DNA from: Eucommia ulmoides
Taxonomy: Eukaryota > Streptophyta > Magnoliopsida > Garryales > Eucommiaceae
Reading direction: 5' to 3'
DNA: 64,000 nucleotides
Assembly: GCA_016647705.1 (NCBI GenBank)
Contig: CM028330.1
Coordinates: forward strand, 49,044,897 to 49,108,896
The notes beneath the pieces are model-generated. The model was not told where the DNA came from and searched no databases. It worked only from the letters and a program-made list of their open reading frames with translations. Shown here in pieces: positions 44,545 to 56,030 of the stretch (within the stretch, counting starts at the first letter, position 1; each line of letters opens with the position of its first letter). A program made the position numbers and the translations under genes.

Positions 44545-46957
44545 ATGAGTTCAACGTCTGTTCGTGATAAAATCATGCTTTGGCACCTCAGACGAAGACA
44601 TCCAAGTTTTCAATATCTTAAACATTTATTTCTGATTTTATTTAAGAATGTGGATTGCTCTTCTTTTTATTGTGAAAGTTGTTTGTTTGCAAAAAGTCAG
44701 CGTACTTCTTATATTTCAAAACCATATTGTGCATCCAAATTGGTAGAGCGAATATTGAGTCACTACTTTCACCGCAAGTGTATAGGTCAAGTTTTAATAT
44801 AGAGTTGAAAGAGTAAGGGTTGTCGTATCCATAGGAATTGGATTAGATCGTCATTGAGTACCGTGTTTGTCATAACCTAATTTTATCTAGGCGACATAAA
44901 TTATATTTTTGTTAATAAAATATACTACACTAAATTAATTAATTAATATATAATACTAATATGACGTTTATGGGAGTAAATTTTCTAGGGATTAAGTTCA
45001 TCCATTTAAACATGTTCGTTTCAATCTAGTTTACATTAACGACATTCATCCTATCCGATAATCTCAGTATCGTAAACTTATGCACTCCCTATCCCAAGTG
45101 TAAAGTGAATGAATATATGACTTCGCGTTAACGCTGAAGTCCCCATCTAGCATTTTTTAGAACACATAGTCACATGAGTTTTTCCCCAACCTCATGGATT
45201 GCACACTTTCTAACACCCTCCCGGGTCGTTAGATCGTCGTGTTGTGTTTAACCCTAGTCCGAATTCGAGGTTACCTCTCCCAAGTGTCAAACCCTATATT
45301 CTCAATATATCTTAACAAGCATATAAGAGTGGAAGAACAGTAAACCCAATTGAACATGGATAAAAAACCGATAACAAAACAAAGATCAAACCAAATAACG
45401 TTTTTATAAACAAAATCGCTCCCTAGACAATATATGATTAGCTACACATGGCCATAGCTCAATATAAAACAATGAACAAACTAAACAACATCAAATACCA
45501 ACAAGGGTTTAAGAATAAAAGAGAGAAACAAAAGAGATTAGCCTTTATCCGAAGATGTGACGACTCCACGTCCGTGATTTCCACTCCGAGCTTGATTTCT
45601 CCTCTTCAAATGGATTATCTCTCATTGTTGGTATGCCTTGGAGATTCAAGGGACTTCAAAAAATGTCCTAGGTGTATTGGGGAAATAGATGATGAAAATA
45701 TCAAGAAAATATCCCAAAATATCACTTTTGTCTGCTGTCGGACCGCTGCAGCGGTGGAAAGGCAATAGATTTATGCCCATCCTATATTTTGACCATTGTG
45801 GTTTCGTTTGATATTTTGGCTGTAACTTTCTCTTCCAAACTCTGATTGAGGTGATTTAAAAATCTATGGAAATCTAAGACAGAGATATACAACTTTCATA
45901 TTTTAAGTTTTTCCAAAATCGAATGGAATCGTGTTCAAAATTGGCCTTTAAGTTACTGCACCTGTACCGACTTTGTCTATTTTCACCCATTTATTCAAAA
46001 ACAAATAAAACAATACAAAAACACATTAAATTAATAAAAGTGCTTTAAAACACACAAATATTTAACTCTAAAAGTACTTGTTTTATTGGTAAATAAACCA
46101 CTCATCACAAACCTTTCTACTTAATTCACAGCGATGTATATGGTCCATCAAAAATCACAACACTATCTGGAAAAAGATGGTTTGTGACATTTATTGATAA
46201 TCACACATGTTTATGTTGGACATATTTGATGCGTGCAAAATATGATGTAGAAGATTTATTTAATGATTTTTGCATTATGCTCGAAAATCAATTTCAAATG
46301 AAACCTAGCATTCTTCGCACAAATAATAGAACAGAATATTTTAACGAATGTTTAGGCAGTTTTTTGAAAACAAATGGAATTCTACATCAATCCACATGTG
46401 GTGACACGCCCCAACAAAATGGCATCGCTGAACGAAAAAAATAAACACTTACTCAAAGTCGCACGTGCACTCATATTTTCTATGCATATTACAAAATACT
46501 TGTAGGACGATACTCTTTTAACAGTTGCGTATTTAATAAATCGCATGCCTACACGTATTCTAAACTGCACTACACCATTTGATAATTTCAAAATACATTT
46601 TTGAGCTTCTAGGATATCAGCTGACTTGCCCCTTAAAGTATTTGGCTGCACCTCCTATGTTCATATTCCCAGCCAATTTCCGTCTAAACTTGCTCCTAGA
46701 GCAGAAAAATGTGTTTTCATCAGTTATACACCAAATCAAAAGGGTATAAGTGTTACAATCCACGAAAAAAGACAATTCATGTCAGTATGGATGTCACGTT
46801 TTTGGAACATGTTTCTTTCTTTGACAAAAATCTCTTTCAGGAGGAGAATATAATGGAAAGGAATTTTTGGGTTACTAATAATCCTCTCCCTACCACAGTC
46901 TTAGAAATTTTTACTCAAAATCAGTCAAAAACAAGTGATGAAAATATTGAAAAATAA
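44545..46957 (+). pseudogene. Copia pre-integrase and integrase remnant, split by a TG...CA element
   Basis: LWHLRRRHPSFQYLKHLF and CESCLFAKSQRTSY (44545-44740) are the zinc-binding pre-integrase block. After the insertion at 44741-46107 come VTFIDNHTCLCWTYLM, LRTNNRTEYFNECLGSFL and GDTPQQNGIAERK, the integrase core, then LKVFGCTSYVHIP. Fossil with several breaks. Confidence 0.85.
44741..46107 (+). mobile_element. Solo-LTR-like TG...CA element, copy 3
   Basis: 1,367 bp, starting TGGTAGAGCGAATATTGAGT and ending AAACCACTCATCA, with flanks CAAAT (44736-44740) and CAAAC (46108-46112), 4 of 5 the same. It shares the landmarks of copies 1 and 2. Its palindrome region is reduced to GGACCGCTGCAGCGGTGG near 45740. 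No real coding. Confidence 0.8.
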
Positions 46958-47034
46958 AAAGGGATCCCTACTAATATACTAGTACCAAGCATAATTCCCT
47001 CACGATTAGATTAAGAAATATCACTGTTGATCCT

Positions 47035-49176
47035 AAGATTTTGATAGACAATTAAAGGTTGATGTTTTTGGTGAAACTATCAGTTTAATTAAGTGTTTCA
47101 ATTTATTAGTTCCAAACGATGAAGATATGACGACAAAAATGTTGAAGGATTAAGAGGTTGAAGAATTTGAAGAACCTAGGGAAAACAACTCAAATTAATT
47201 TTAACTCTTAATATCCCAATTAGAATCACACATGACACAAAATTATTTTTGAATAATTTTTATAAATATGTGTGTTTTTTTAATAGGATCCGAATTAGCT
47301 AAATTATTTGCTCTTATGTGTAAATTGAAAAGAAATATTTATAATTGATTAAAATTGAATTTAAGTATTTAGTGGAGCTGACCAAGAAAAGAAATTGGTT
47401 AAAGGAGAAAAAACGTCACTAAAAATGGATTAAAAACGAATTTAGAAGAGATTCCAGCATCTATAATTCGACAAGTAAGTCGACCGGAGCATAGAAGGAA
47501 AAACATTTGTATCTCCCGGTCGATAGGTAAGTCAACCTGTGCTTAAATATGAACTCTCTGTATCCATAAGTCGACAGAGCGGTCGACCTGTGATAAGAAA
47601 TAGAACTCTTTGAATCGTTAGGTCGACAGATAGGTCGACCGATGGGCACAGAATTTTTGGCTTGGCTACATCTTGAATCGATCGGTCAACAGGTGATCTT
47701 GGTCGGTCGACTTATGAGACTATTTCAGGATATTATGGAATTCCAGATTTTATTTTGAAAGTAGTTGTTACTAGCCATTTTTTTGTTAGGATTCACGAGA
47801 GATTTTAGGGATTTAATGTTATTTGAGATATGCAACATATATTATGATATCCCTATAGATTTGGTTCCTTAAGTTTGAATATTTTTCAATTTGGTATATA
47901 TAATTCTTTCCATCCTATTTAATTATGATTGAGAAATATTTAGGGGACTTAATTGAGAAGTTTAAAAACTATAATTAAGTGATTTGAACCAGATTAAAGT
48001 CTTAATGATATAAGGGGTCTATAAGAACAATTAAGTGTCATAACAAGTGGGAACTAGCCGTTAAAGAGCTTATTTTATTCCCATTTATATAGACCTACGT
48101 TTTTCATATGAGAGAGAAAAAAAATAATTATACTGAGCTTTTCTAAGAAAAATCATATTGAATGAATTGTGAGAGTTTTTCTAAGAGTTATTCTTGAGAA
48201 TTATTTACTGTAGATCATTGCTGCTACCGAATCTAAAGTGACATTGTTATAATTATTCTTTCGGTGGATTCCGAGTGAGATCTTTCCAAATTATTTTCTA
48301 TTTAGTATTGCTTGATTATATTAGGAATTTGATCTCTAGAAATTGTTTTCTGATTTTTTATTGAAAAATATTTTTGAAATAATTTCTTGAATAAATCTGA
48401 TTACGTACTCAATTACGTGCTACCTATTTTTTTGTTTGAAATCAGATTTTAAATATCTCACTTTTCTATCACTAGTTTTGAGATATTAATTGAGTTCTAA
48501 TTTATCTAGGATAGTAGAAACTCCGAGTGAGAAAAATTACTTATCAATTTGTAATTGGTGAGTTGAGTAACGGATTGAATACTACTGGAAGTATTTAATC
48601 TAAGGGTAGCTGGTTTCAGTATCTTCATATAAAGAGATTGAGGTAGTAATTCTTCTTGAATTGAATTGATTTGTGAGCAATTTTGTAACGGTTCAATCCT
48701 TACCAAATAAAAGGATATTTTGAGTGTTTGTGAGGTTTTGATTCTTTAGCCTTAGTTTAAAAAAAAAAAAACGTTATTCTTGAGCCTGTAAAAAGTAGAT
48801 GTTATTCTTGAGTCTGAAAAAAAGAATTTGTAAAGGTTGATTCTGAGCCTATGAAAATAATCTTTGTGAGAGTTTGGTTCCTAACTTTAAAGGGATATTA
48901 AGATTAGGGGGTGCAACTCTCCGTGGGGCTCAGATGATTGGATTAGCCAAGAGTAGCTTGGTAAACCAGTATAAATTTCTGGTGTGTTGCTATCTTTACA
49001 TTATTTATTTTTGTTGTTTGGTGTGCACCTAGTTGATTTTATATTTTCGCTGTGATATAAAAATAATACTTAATTTAGGATTAAAATTAATTATTTGGAT
49101 TATTAAAATATTTTTTCTCTAATAATTTTTTACCTACCCAATTCACCCCTCTCTTGGGTAGCTCATTAGACCAACA
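47035..49176 (+). mobile_element. SIRE-like solo LTR
   Basis: 2,142 bp, starting TGTTGATCCTAAGATTTTGA and ending GGGTAGCTCATTAGACCAACA, flanked by ATCAC / ACCAC (4 of 5). The ends match those of the LTRs at 57778-58971 and 61910-63057 in wording. It contains an array of GTCGAC-type palindromes at 47455-47720. It interrupts the plus-strand Copia. Confidence 0.8.
47455..47720. repeat. GGTCGACC palindrome array in the solo LTR
   Basis: Repeated AAGTCGACCGG, CCCGGTCGATAGGTAAGTCAA, GTCGACAGAGCGGTCGACCTG, GGTCGACAGATAGGTCGACC and GGTCGGTCGACTTATG phrases, about 60-75 bases apart. Confidence 0.8.
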
Positions 49177-49218
49177 ACCACGATCACTTTAAAACTCTGT
49201 GATGTATTTGTAGGCCCA

Positions 49219-50087
49219 TTGAAGTATTTTATTGGAATAGAATTCACTAGATCAAAGGAAGGCATATTTGTATGTCAAAGGAAGTATGTACTCGACCTAC
49301 TAAATGAAACAGGGCTACTCGGGTACAAAGTTGCAGAAACTCCAAGCGAATCGAATGAGAAACTACAACTGGACAAACCTGAAGCAGTGGTAAATCGAGA
49401 ACAATATCAAAGACTAGTGGGGTGGTTAATCTACTTATCACATACCTGTCCTGATATAGCTTTTGCAGTAAGTATGGTCAGCTAATTTATACACTCATCG
49501 GGACAAGAACACTTTGAAGTTGCCTATAAAATCCTGAGGTACTTGAAGGGTACACCCGAAAAATAAATTTTGTATAAAAAATGTAGCCACCAACTGGTAG
49601 AGGTATATACTAATGTAGATTAGGCTGGGAGCATCACGAACAAGATATCAATATCCGAGTATTGTACTTTCGTTGGAGGAAACCTAGTTACATGGCGGAG
49701 CAAAAAAAACAAAATGTCATTGCCAAAAGTAGTGCAGAAGTGGAGTACAGATCCATAGCTCACGACATCTGTGAAGTGTTATGGATTAACAAATTACTAG
49801 AAAAGTTGAAGATGTCCAATCCAGTACCTATGAAAGTCTACTGTGACAACAAATCAACCATTGCAATCGCTCACAATCTGGTGCTACATGGTCGGACAAA
49901 ACATATAGAAGTGGACAAGCATTTCATTAAGGAAAATATTGAGAGTGAACAAATACGTATGCCGTATGTACCAACTACCGAACAGATCGCATATATTCTA
50001 ACAAAAGGGTCATCGAAAAAGAGATTCGATTATCTAGTTTGCAAGCTGATAATAGAAAATATCTTCATACCAGCTCGAGGGGGAGTA
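49219..50087 (+). pseudogene. Copia reverse transcriptase tail and RNase H remnant
   Basis: It starts KYFIGIEFTRSKEGIFVCQ, then YVLDLLNETGLLG, YQRLVGWLIYLSHTCPDIAF, SSAEVEYRSIAHDICEVLW, MKVYCDNKSTIAIAHN and TKHIEVDKHFIKENIE. These are the end of Copia reverse transcriptase and the full series of RNase H blocks. It ends just before the polypurine tract. The YVDD part of the polymerase is not present here. Fossil. Confidence 0.9.
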
Positions 50088-50088
50088 T

Positions 50089-50265
50089 TGGAATAATTAG
50101 ATAATTGATTATTTGATTACTTGTTTGTATATAGGAAGTCAAATATACAGATTAGGAAAATTATTAATTATCATTAGTTAGTTACCTTTTTTAGTTCCTA
50201 AATTTTCCAATATGTAGTCACATATTGTATGATTAATAAAATAATACAATTAATTATTGTATTCA
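50089..50265 (+). repeat. 3' LTR of the plus-strand Copia
   Basis: 177 bp, TGGAATAATTAG...GTATTCA, preceded by GAGGGGGAGTAT. Confidence 0.9.
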
Positions 50266-50266
50266 A

Positions 50267-50267
<1 letters not shown>

Positions 50268-50316
<49 letters not shown>

Positions 50317-50357
50317 GACACATGTCATGCAATAATAATAATAATAATAATAATAAT
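50268..50357. repeat. (GT)n(AT)n and (AAT)n microsatellites
   Basis: A GT run, then an AT run, then AAT repeats at 50333-50357, inside the split 5' LTR. The 3' LTR has matching AT and trinucleotide runs at 54083-54203. Confidence 0.95.
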
Positions 50358-51451
50358 GATAAGTGATCAAACGAATTGATTATATATAGAGAGAGATGGA
50401 AAGAAGATTATGGGAATATATGTTTCTTGAGCGAGAATTACAGTGGGATATAATATTCCTAAAATTTTATTTTTGGGGTTGCTAACCTATGATCATGTAT
50501 ACATATATTTCGATTGTTTTGAGAATTCAGGTTCGAATTCTGGTTTCGGATTTCAGGTAGAATTTCTAACTCTTTTAATATTTGTGTTTAATCTTTCTCT
50601 TGATTATGTGATTCATGTTAAAGTTTTTGTTTATATGAAGATTATGTAAGATACATGTTTATGTGTTTATTTAGAATTTAATTAGATACACGTATTAAAG
50701 AGGTTAAACTTCTACTGAGTGGTGGCTCACAACCCCACAGTTTTGAATGCAGGGTCGAACGACAACATGAATTTTATTTGGATTTCTATTTATAAAAATT
50801 GTATTTATTATTTATCGTTATAATCGGTGAATTCGATAATTATAATTATCACCGTCGTATTTGTAAAAATTCTCAGTTTTATTAATAATTAAATATTTGT
50901 ATATTTGGTTTTAGAATTGGAGAAATTTCTCATAGTTATAATATAAAAGATAATATTGGTTATTTTATTTGAATTTTAATGGGAACGCCATTGTTACGCT
51001 ACTTCAAACGCTAAGCCTCGCTTATGCACCGAGAAAGATCATCGATAGGAAAGCTCTCTTACGCACCAACGACAACCCCTTCCCTTTACCTTTCCCGTCC
51101 CCTACCTCAGTCCTTTGCTGGCTTGAATTCCAATGGAAATACCACTGGTTGGATGGTTGGTGGTGTTTGGTAGTAAGAATTTGGAGTAATGCAAGTGGAA
51201 TTTGGAAATTCTTTAATAAATTATAGTTGAATTTATAATTTGAATTATAATTGTATTTGAATTTAAAATAATTGTATCTAATATTTATTGTTTTAAAATT
51301 GACTCGATAAATTGAATATAATTATTGACGTTATATTGTAAAATTTCTCAGACTTTTAATTAGGAAAAATGTTGATTACTTGATTTTAGCGTTAATTTCT
51401 CCAAGGAGAAAAACTGCATGACATCCCTTGGAAACCTGGCTATTATAAAGC

Positions 51452-51462
51452 GGTATCAGAGC
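51452..51462 (+). other. Primer binding site of the plus non-autonomous element
   Basis: GGTATCAGAGC four bases after the LTR end; initiator methionine tRNA type. Confidence 0.75.
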
Positions 51463-52139
51463 GAGTTTGCGACCACCCTAGGTTTGGGTTATGGTACCCA
51501 TTACTCATAATAAATAAATTAATATTTAAAAATAATAATTTTCGTATAACTTACTAACGTAAAAAAATAAAAATAAATAAATAAATAAATAAAAATTGAT
51601 TAATGCAATTTTGCATTAATCTGTCAACGTGGGTGGTAATATCATTCTTTGTGTTATATTACATACTATTTGTGTTTGGAATTATCATACGATTTTGTTC
51701 TGATATGATTGCTTGCAGTATTATTAGTTTATTGTGCTACGATATTACCAACTTTGTATTAAAACATATTATATGTTTTTTGTGGTTTCACACTTTGCAC
51801 CCATGTATTGTTACCATTATTTCACTTGGGTCGCTACAGTTTCAATTTGAATATATTAACATCTTAGGTGGTGTGTATTAATACAACTTATCAATATTAA
51901 GTTAAATAAGTTTTGGTGAGTGTCATGTTAGTTGTGGACTATAGAATTTGTTATTGAATTAAAAGGACCGATTTAAAGGTGTTTATGGTCTTCTATATAA
52001 ATAGTCAAATTATATTTTTGTATTAAATTGTGGAAAAAAAAAGTAATGATGAAAATGAAAAATTTTACGATGATTAATGGATCGAGTGAATTTTTAAGTG
52101 TGGAGATTGATTTTTATTATCCTGCTATGTCATAATTGT

Positions 52140-52390
52140 CTCGTTAGGAGGGCATGTCCTGCAAGATATTGTTGATTTAACAGGAGAAGTTGAATATGGA
52201 ATTGAGTAATAATATGGTGTGTGGAGACCTGTCACGATGACAAGTCCTGTAAGTGATAAAAATATGTTGTTGATTAGACATGAGAAGTTGAATATAGAAT
52301 TGATTATGATATGTTGTGTTGAGACCTGTTAGGGGGGCAAGTCCTGTAAGTGGTTGATATGATAACTCTCAATCGTGAGGTAAAACGATC
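52140..52390 (+). other. Repeat pair and conserved stem-loop, non-autonomous family copy
   Basis: Two units of about 100 bases (from TTGAATATGGAATTGA at 52191 and TTGAATATAGAATTGA at 52285), each with a GAGACCTGT...AAGTCCTGTAAG segment. They are followed by the stem AATCGT / ACGATC with an 8-base loop (52371-52390) and CTATGACTAG. All but the outermost pair of the stem are kept. Confidence 0.7.
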
Positions 52391-52859
52391 CTATGACTAG
52401 TAAGGAAGTTGGTATTTTATTATATAAACGTAAGTTGACCAGTCGATTTAAATTTGATTGTTCTATTATGATGATATTTTGTTAAAATTTTGATATTGAC
52501 AAGTGAGTTGGTTATATTTTGTTGGGATTTTGATATTGCCAAGTAAGTGACTATATTTTGTTGGGATTTTGATACTGCCCAATGTGGTTATATTTTGTTT
52601 TGGAAAGTGGATTTTGATAAAAAAAAAATAAATAATAATTGATCCATAAAATATTTTATATTATGAAGACAGTACACTGATAAAATATTCAGATAGATAT
52701 TGATACACTACTAACAATAGGTGGAGTCAGAATTTGGGATAATTGTCGGAATTTGGGGTAATTGTTGAAATTTTGGGGGATTATGTGTAATATTTTTATA
52801 TACATGTTACGTGAGTATTGACCATTGTGACGTATCTGACTTTTCTAATTTAACACACA

Positions 52860-53130
52860 TTTATTTGTTTTGAGATATATTTATGTAGTTGAGATATATT
52901 TATGTGTTTACGACATAGTTACATAGTTCCAGATATATTTATGCGGTTTAGAATATAGTTATGTATTTCGAGACGTATTTATGTGATTAATACATACTTA
53001 TGTGTTTTGAGACGGATTTATGTGGTTAAGACACATTTATGTGTTTTGAGATGTATTTATGTGGTTAAGACGCACTTATATGTTTTGGGACGTACTTATG
53101 TATTTGAGGGGTATTTATGTGTTTTCAAAC
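52860..53130 (+). repeat. Tandem array of TTTATGTG..GAGACGTA-like units
   Basis: About ten degenerate units of 25-30 bases such as GAGATGTATTTATGTGGTTA and AGACGCACTTATATGTTTTG. Reverse-complement match to the array at 31205-31460. Confidence 0.8.
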
Positions 53131-53793
53131 GTATTTCAGAAAATTCGTTATTGGAAGTTTGGATTGTGTTGATATTTATAGAAAAGTTTACGAGATTATT
53201 GAAATTTTAATGTGGATATTGGAGATAATTATTTTTAGTCGCACGGGACAGTCCACGAGAAATTTGGGCTATCTATCAGTAAAAATGTTGGTTGTTGCGA
53301 TATGTTGGTTTAAATGTTGGATGAAATTGATAAACGCTGGTTATGGGATATGGAAATAGAGTTGAAAAGTCATGCCAAGTGGAAAAATTACTGAGGTCAT
53401 GGACCTGTTGGAATTGAGATAGACCCAATCCAGCCGTGATATTTTAAAGATATATTGTTATTTAATGTTATTTTTATCAAAGTAGTGCAGCGAAAGCATT
53501 TAGAAATATAAGATTCTTTAACAATTGACTATCTGTGCTAAGTGTTACCGACCAAAGTGCAGTATGTACGTATGTTGTTGGATATAATGTGGGCCACCGC
53601 ATATGTAAATATGGCGAAGTGTGGAATGGATTTTGTCGGTTATGAATTGAGGGTGACTTTCGATAATGGAAGCCTACATAGAGAACAATTGTCCTAGAAT
53701 CGAATGTGACTAACATGACTCTGCGGTGCGATAGTGAATTATTATTGTTTTGAACAAAATTTCAAGGACAAAAATTATTTAAGGGGGCTAGAT

Positions 53794-54076
53794 TGTAATA
53801 CTCCGAAAATTTATATTTTTGAAAATATTATTTTATATAAGTCTAATATTTTTAGGGATTGATTTGTAAATTTGTGGTATAAATATATATATTTGATAAT
53901 TTTGGGATTAAATGTTAATTTTAAATCGACGTTTAAAAGTTTTGGGACTATTTTGTATACGTTTAAGAAATTTGAAATATAATTAATATTTTTCTATTTT
54001 AAAGGGGACATTGTGTAAATAAATAAATAAATTATTGATCAAAATCATTTTCTTCATATAGAAGGAAACAAAATTT

Positions 54077-54154
<78 letters not shown>

Positions 54155-55191
54155 CACGTGTCATGCAATAATAATAATAAGAAGAAGAAGAAGAAGAAGA
54201 TGATGATGAATGATAAGAGATCAAACAAATTGATTATATATATATACAGAGATGGAAAGAAAATTATGGAAAATATATGTTTCTTGAGCGAGAATTACAG
54301 TGGGATATAATATTCCTAAAATTTCATGTTTTGGGTTGCTAACCTATGATCATGTATACATATATTTCGATTGTTCTGAGAATCCCGGTTTGAATTTCGG
54401 TTTCAGATTTCAGGTAGAATTTCTAACTCTTTTAATATTTGTATTTAATCTCTCTCTTGATTATGTAATTCATGTTAAAGTTTTCGTTTATGTGAAGATT
54501 ATGTGAGATACACGTTTATGTATTTATTTGAAATTTAATTAGATACACGTATTAAAGTGGTTGAAATTCTACTGAGCGTTGGCTCACAACCCCATAATTT
54601 TAATTGCAGGGCCGATGAGAATGAACGGCGACAGGAATTTTATTTGGATTTCTATTTGTAAAAATTATATTTATTATTTATCGTTGTAATCGGTGAATTC
54701 GATAATTATAATTATTGCCGTCATATTTATAAAAATTCTCAATTTTATTATTAATTAAATATTGGTATATTCGGTTTTAGAATTGGAGAAATTTCTCAGA
54801 TTTGTAATATAAAAATAAAATATTGGTTATTTTATCAGAATTATAATGGAAACGCCACTGTTGGGAGTGTAATGAAAATGCCACTGGTTGGATGGTTGGT
54901 GGTGTTTGGTAGTAAGGATTTGGAGTCATGCAAGTGGAATTTGGAAATTCTTTAATAAATTATAATTGAATTTATAATTGTATTTCAATTATAGTTGTAT
55001 TTGAATTTACAATAATTGTATCTAATATTTACTATGTTAAAATTGATTAGATAAATTGAATATAATTATCGACGTCGCATTGTAAAATTTCTCAGACTTT
55101 TAATTAGGGAAAATGTTGATTACTCGGTTTTAGCGTTAATTTCTCCAAGGAGAGAAACCGCATGACAACCCTGGAAAACCAGATTGTTACA
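53794..55191 (+). repeat. 3' LTR of the plus non-autonomous element
   Basis: 1,398 bp, TGTAATACTCCGAAAATTTA...GATTGTTACA, with a long AT run at 54083-54152 and GAA/GAT runs to 54209. Confidence 0.9.
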
Positions 55192-55196
55192 ACACT

Positions 55197-55401
55197 TTAG
55201 TGGTTGGACATTTAACATATTTTTAATACAACTAAATACAATTTTGCAATTCATTCTACGATTCTTCCTAGTTCGGAAGGCAGCACCACATCTGTGAACA
55301 TTTTTAAGTTTCTTAATGTAAAAACATTCATTCTTACTATCGACGCTAGCACGTCTGAACCAATCACAGCCACGATCGAACTTGTATGCACAAAATAACA
55401 C
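55197..55401 (-). pseudogene. Mutator-like transposase remnant, upstream piece
   Basis: The minus strand encodes FDRGCDWFRRASVDSKNECF, YIKKLKNVHRCGAAFRTRKN and RRMNCKIVFSCIKNM. This matches the zinc-finger-like CxW...F.I......H.C....R......S block that begins plant Mutator (MULE) transposases. It reads on into 35310-35147 across the inserted element. Such proteins bind the TIRs through this domain. No intact catalytic domain exists in the window. Confidence 0.75.
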
Positions 55402-56030
55402 TACCCGAGAAGGTTAGTTTATTATAGTAATCAAATATAAACCCAATCTCAATGGAGTATTTTACTAAGTTGTCCCTAAAATAATTATCTACTCCATTAA
55501 TAATTGGTCCTTTATAACGTAAATAATGTCAGTCAATGGACATTGTTGTTAATTTTGTTGGACAAAAAAGTACTAACACATTTTTTTTAATTATTGTTTT
55601 CTGAATTTTTACCATAATAACCGTTGTCAAGTCCATCTAATCTCACCAATTTACTCCAATTTTATAGATAATCAATACAATCTAATCTTAGACATTTTGC
55701 AAGTTTCTTAAGATTGCAGAATGATTTATCTCCCAAATAACAATTAGGATGGTTGGATATTGAATAAGACAATTGAAAATTTCCCAAACACAACCTCGTA
55801 TACTTATCATACACATGGACGTACAATCCTCAAGTGTCAAGGCACTGTCAATACCGAAAATTTGTGTAGTTCCCATATGTTTACACACAAGCATAACGCT
55901 CATCCAATTTTTCATTACCTGTTCAACAAATACGTTGTATTGATTATCAATAACATATTTAAATGATTATAGATGTGATATGTATTGATTATGATTAATG
56001 TCCACTTTATTATTTGAAAAAAATAAAATA
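55402..56030. other. Flank of the Mutator-like remnant
   Basis: AT-rich, no clear product. A minus-strand 75-residue frame at 55688-55915 lies where the transposase N-terminus would be, but shows no motif I recognise. Confidence 0.4.

Larger units (their letters stand above)
40830..50265 (+). mobile_element. Ty1/copia element, plus strand, broken and nested
   Basis: LTRs at 40830-41037 and 50089-50265 start TGGAATAATT and end TTGTATTCA. Primer site TGGCATCAGAGCC follows the 5' LTR and CTCGAGGGGGAGTAT precedes the 3' LTR. In order: a repetitive leader, gag, protease, integrase, a reverse transcriptase tail and RNase H. It inserted in the (GT)n(AT)n tract of an older LTR, so the target duplication cannot be read. 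Three TG...CA elements are inside it (42000, 44741, 47035). Broken, many breaks. Confidence 0.9.
35311..51447 (+). repeat. 5' LTR of the plus non-autonomous element (split)
   Basis: Pieces 35311-35609, 40807-40829 and 50266-51447, together about 1.5 kb. They align in order with the 3' LTR at 53794-55191. A stretch of about 130 bp near 50995-51130 is extra compared with the 3' LTR. Confidence 0.85.
51463..53793 (+). other. Non-coding interior of the plus non-autonomous element
   Basis: About 2.3 kb without a credible frame. It contains repeats, the stem-loop, and a segment (52660-52730: GAAGACAGTACACTGATA...GGTGGAGTC) that resembles part of the Tekay-like LTR (GAAGGCAGTACACTCGCAGG...GTAGAGTC). 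It ends in the polypurine tract AAGGGGGCTAGAT (53781-53793). Confidence 0.7.
35311..55191 (+). mobile_element. Non-autonomous LTR element (LARD-like), plus strand, heavily nested
   Basis: It starts TGTAATACCCCAAAAATTTA at 35311, ends GATTGTTACA at 55191, and has perfect 5-bp duplications ACACT (35306-35310 and 55192-55196). Its own sequence is about 5.2 kb; the rest is a CACTA element and a Copia inside its 5' LTR. It has an initiator methionine primer site and a polypurine tract, but no gag or pol. The interior carries the conserved stem-loop and tandem repeats shared with 29746-34595. LTR comparison by eye gives roughly 10% difference, so it is old. Confidence 0.9.

Noticed and set aside
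45448-45768. 106-codon plus-strand frame
   Set aside because: It lies wholly within TG...CA element copy 3, is not kept in copies 1 and 2, and has no motif.
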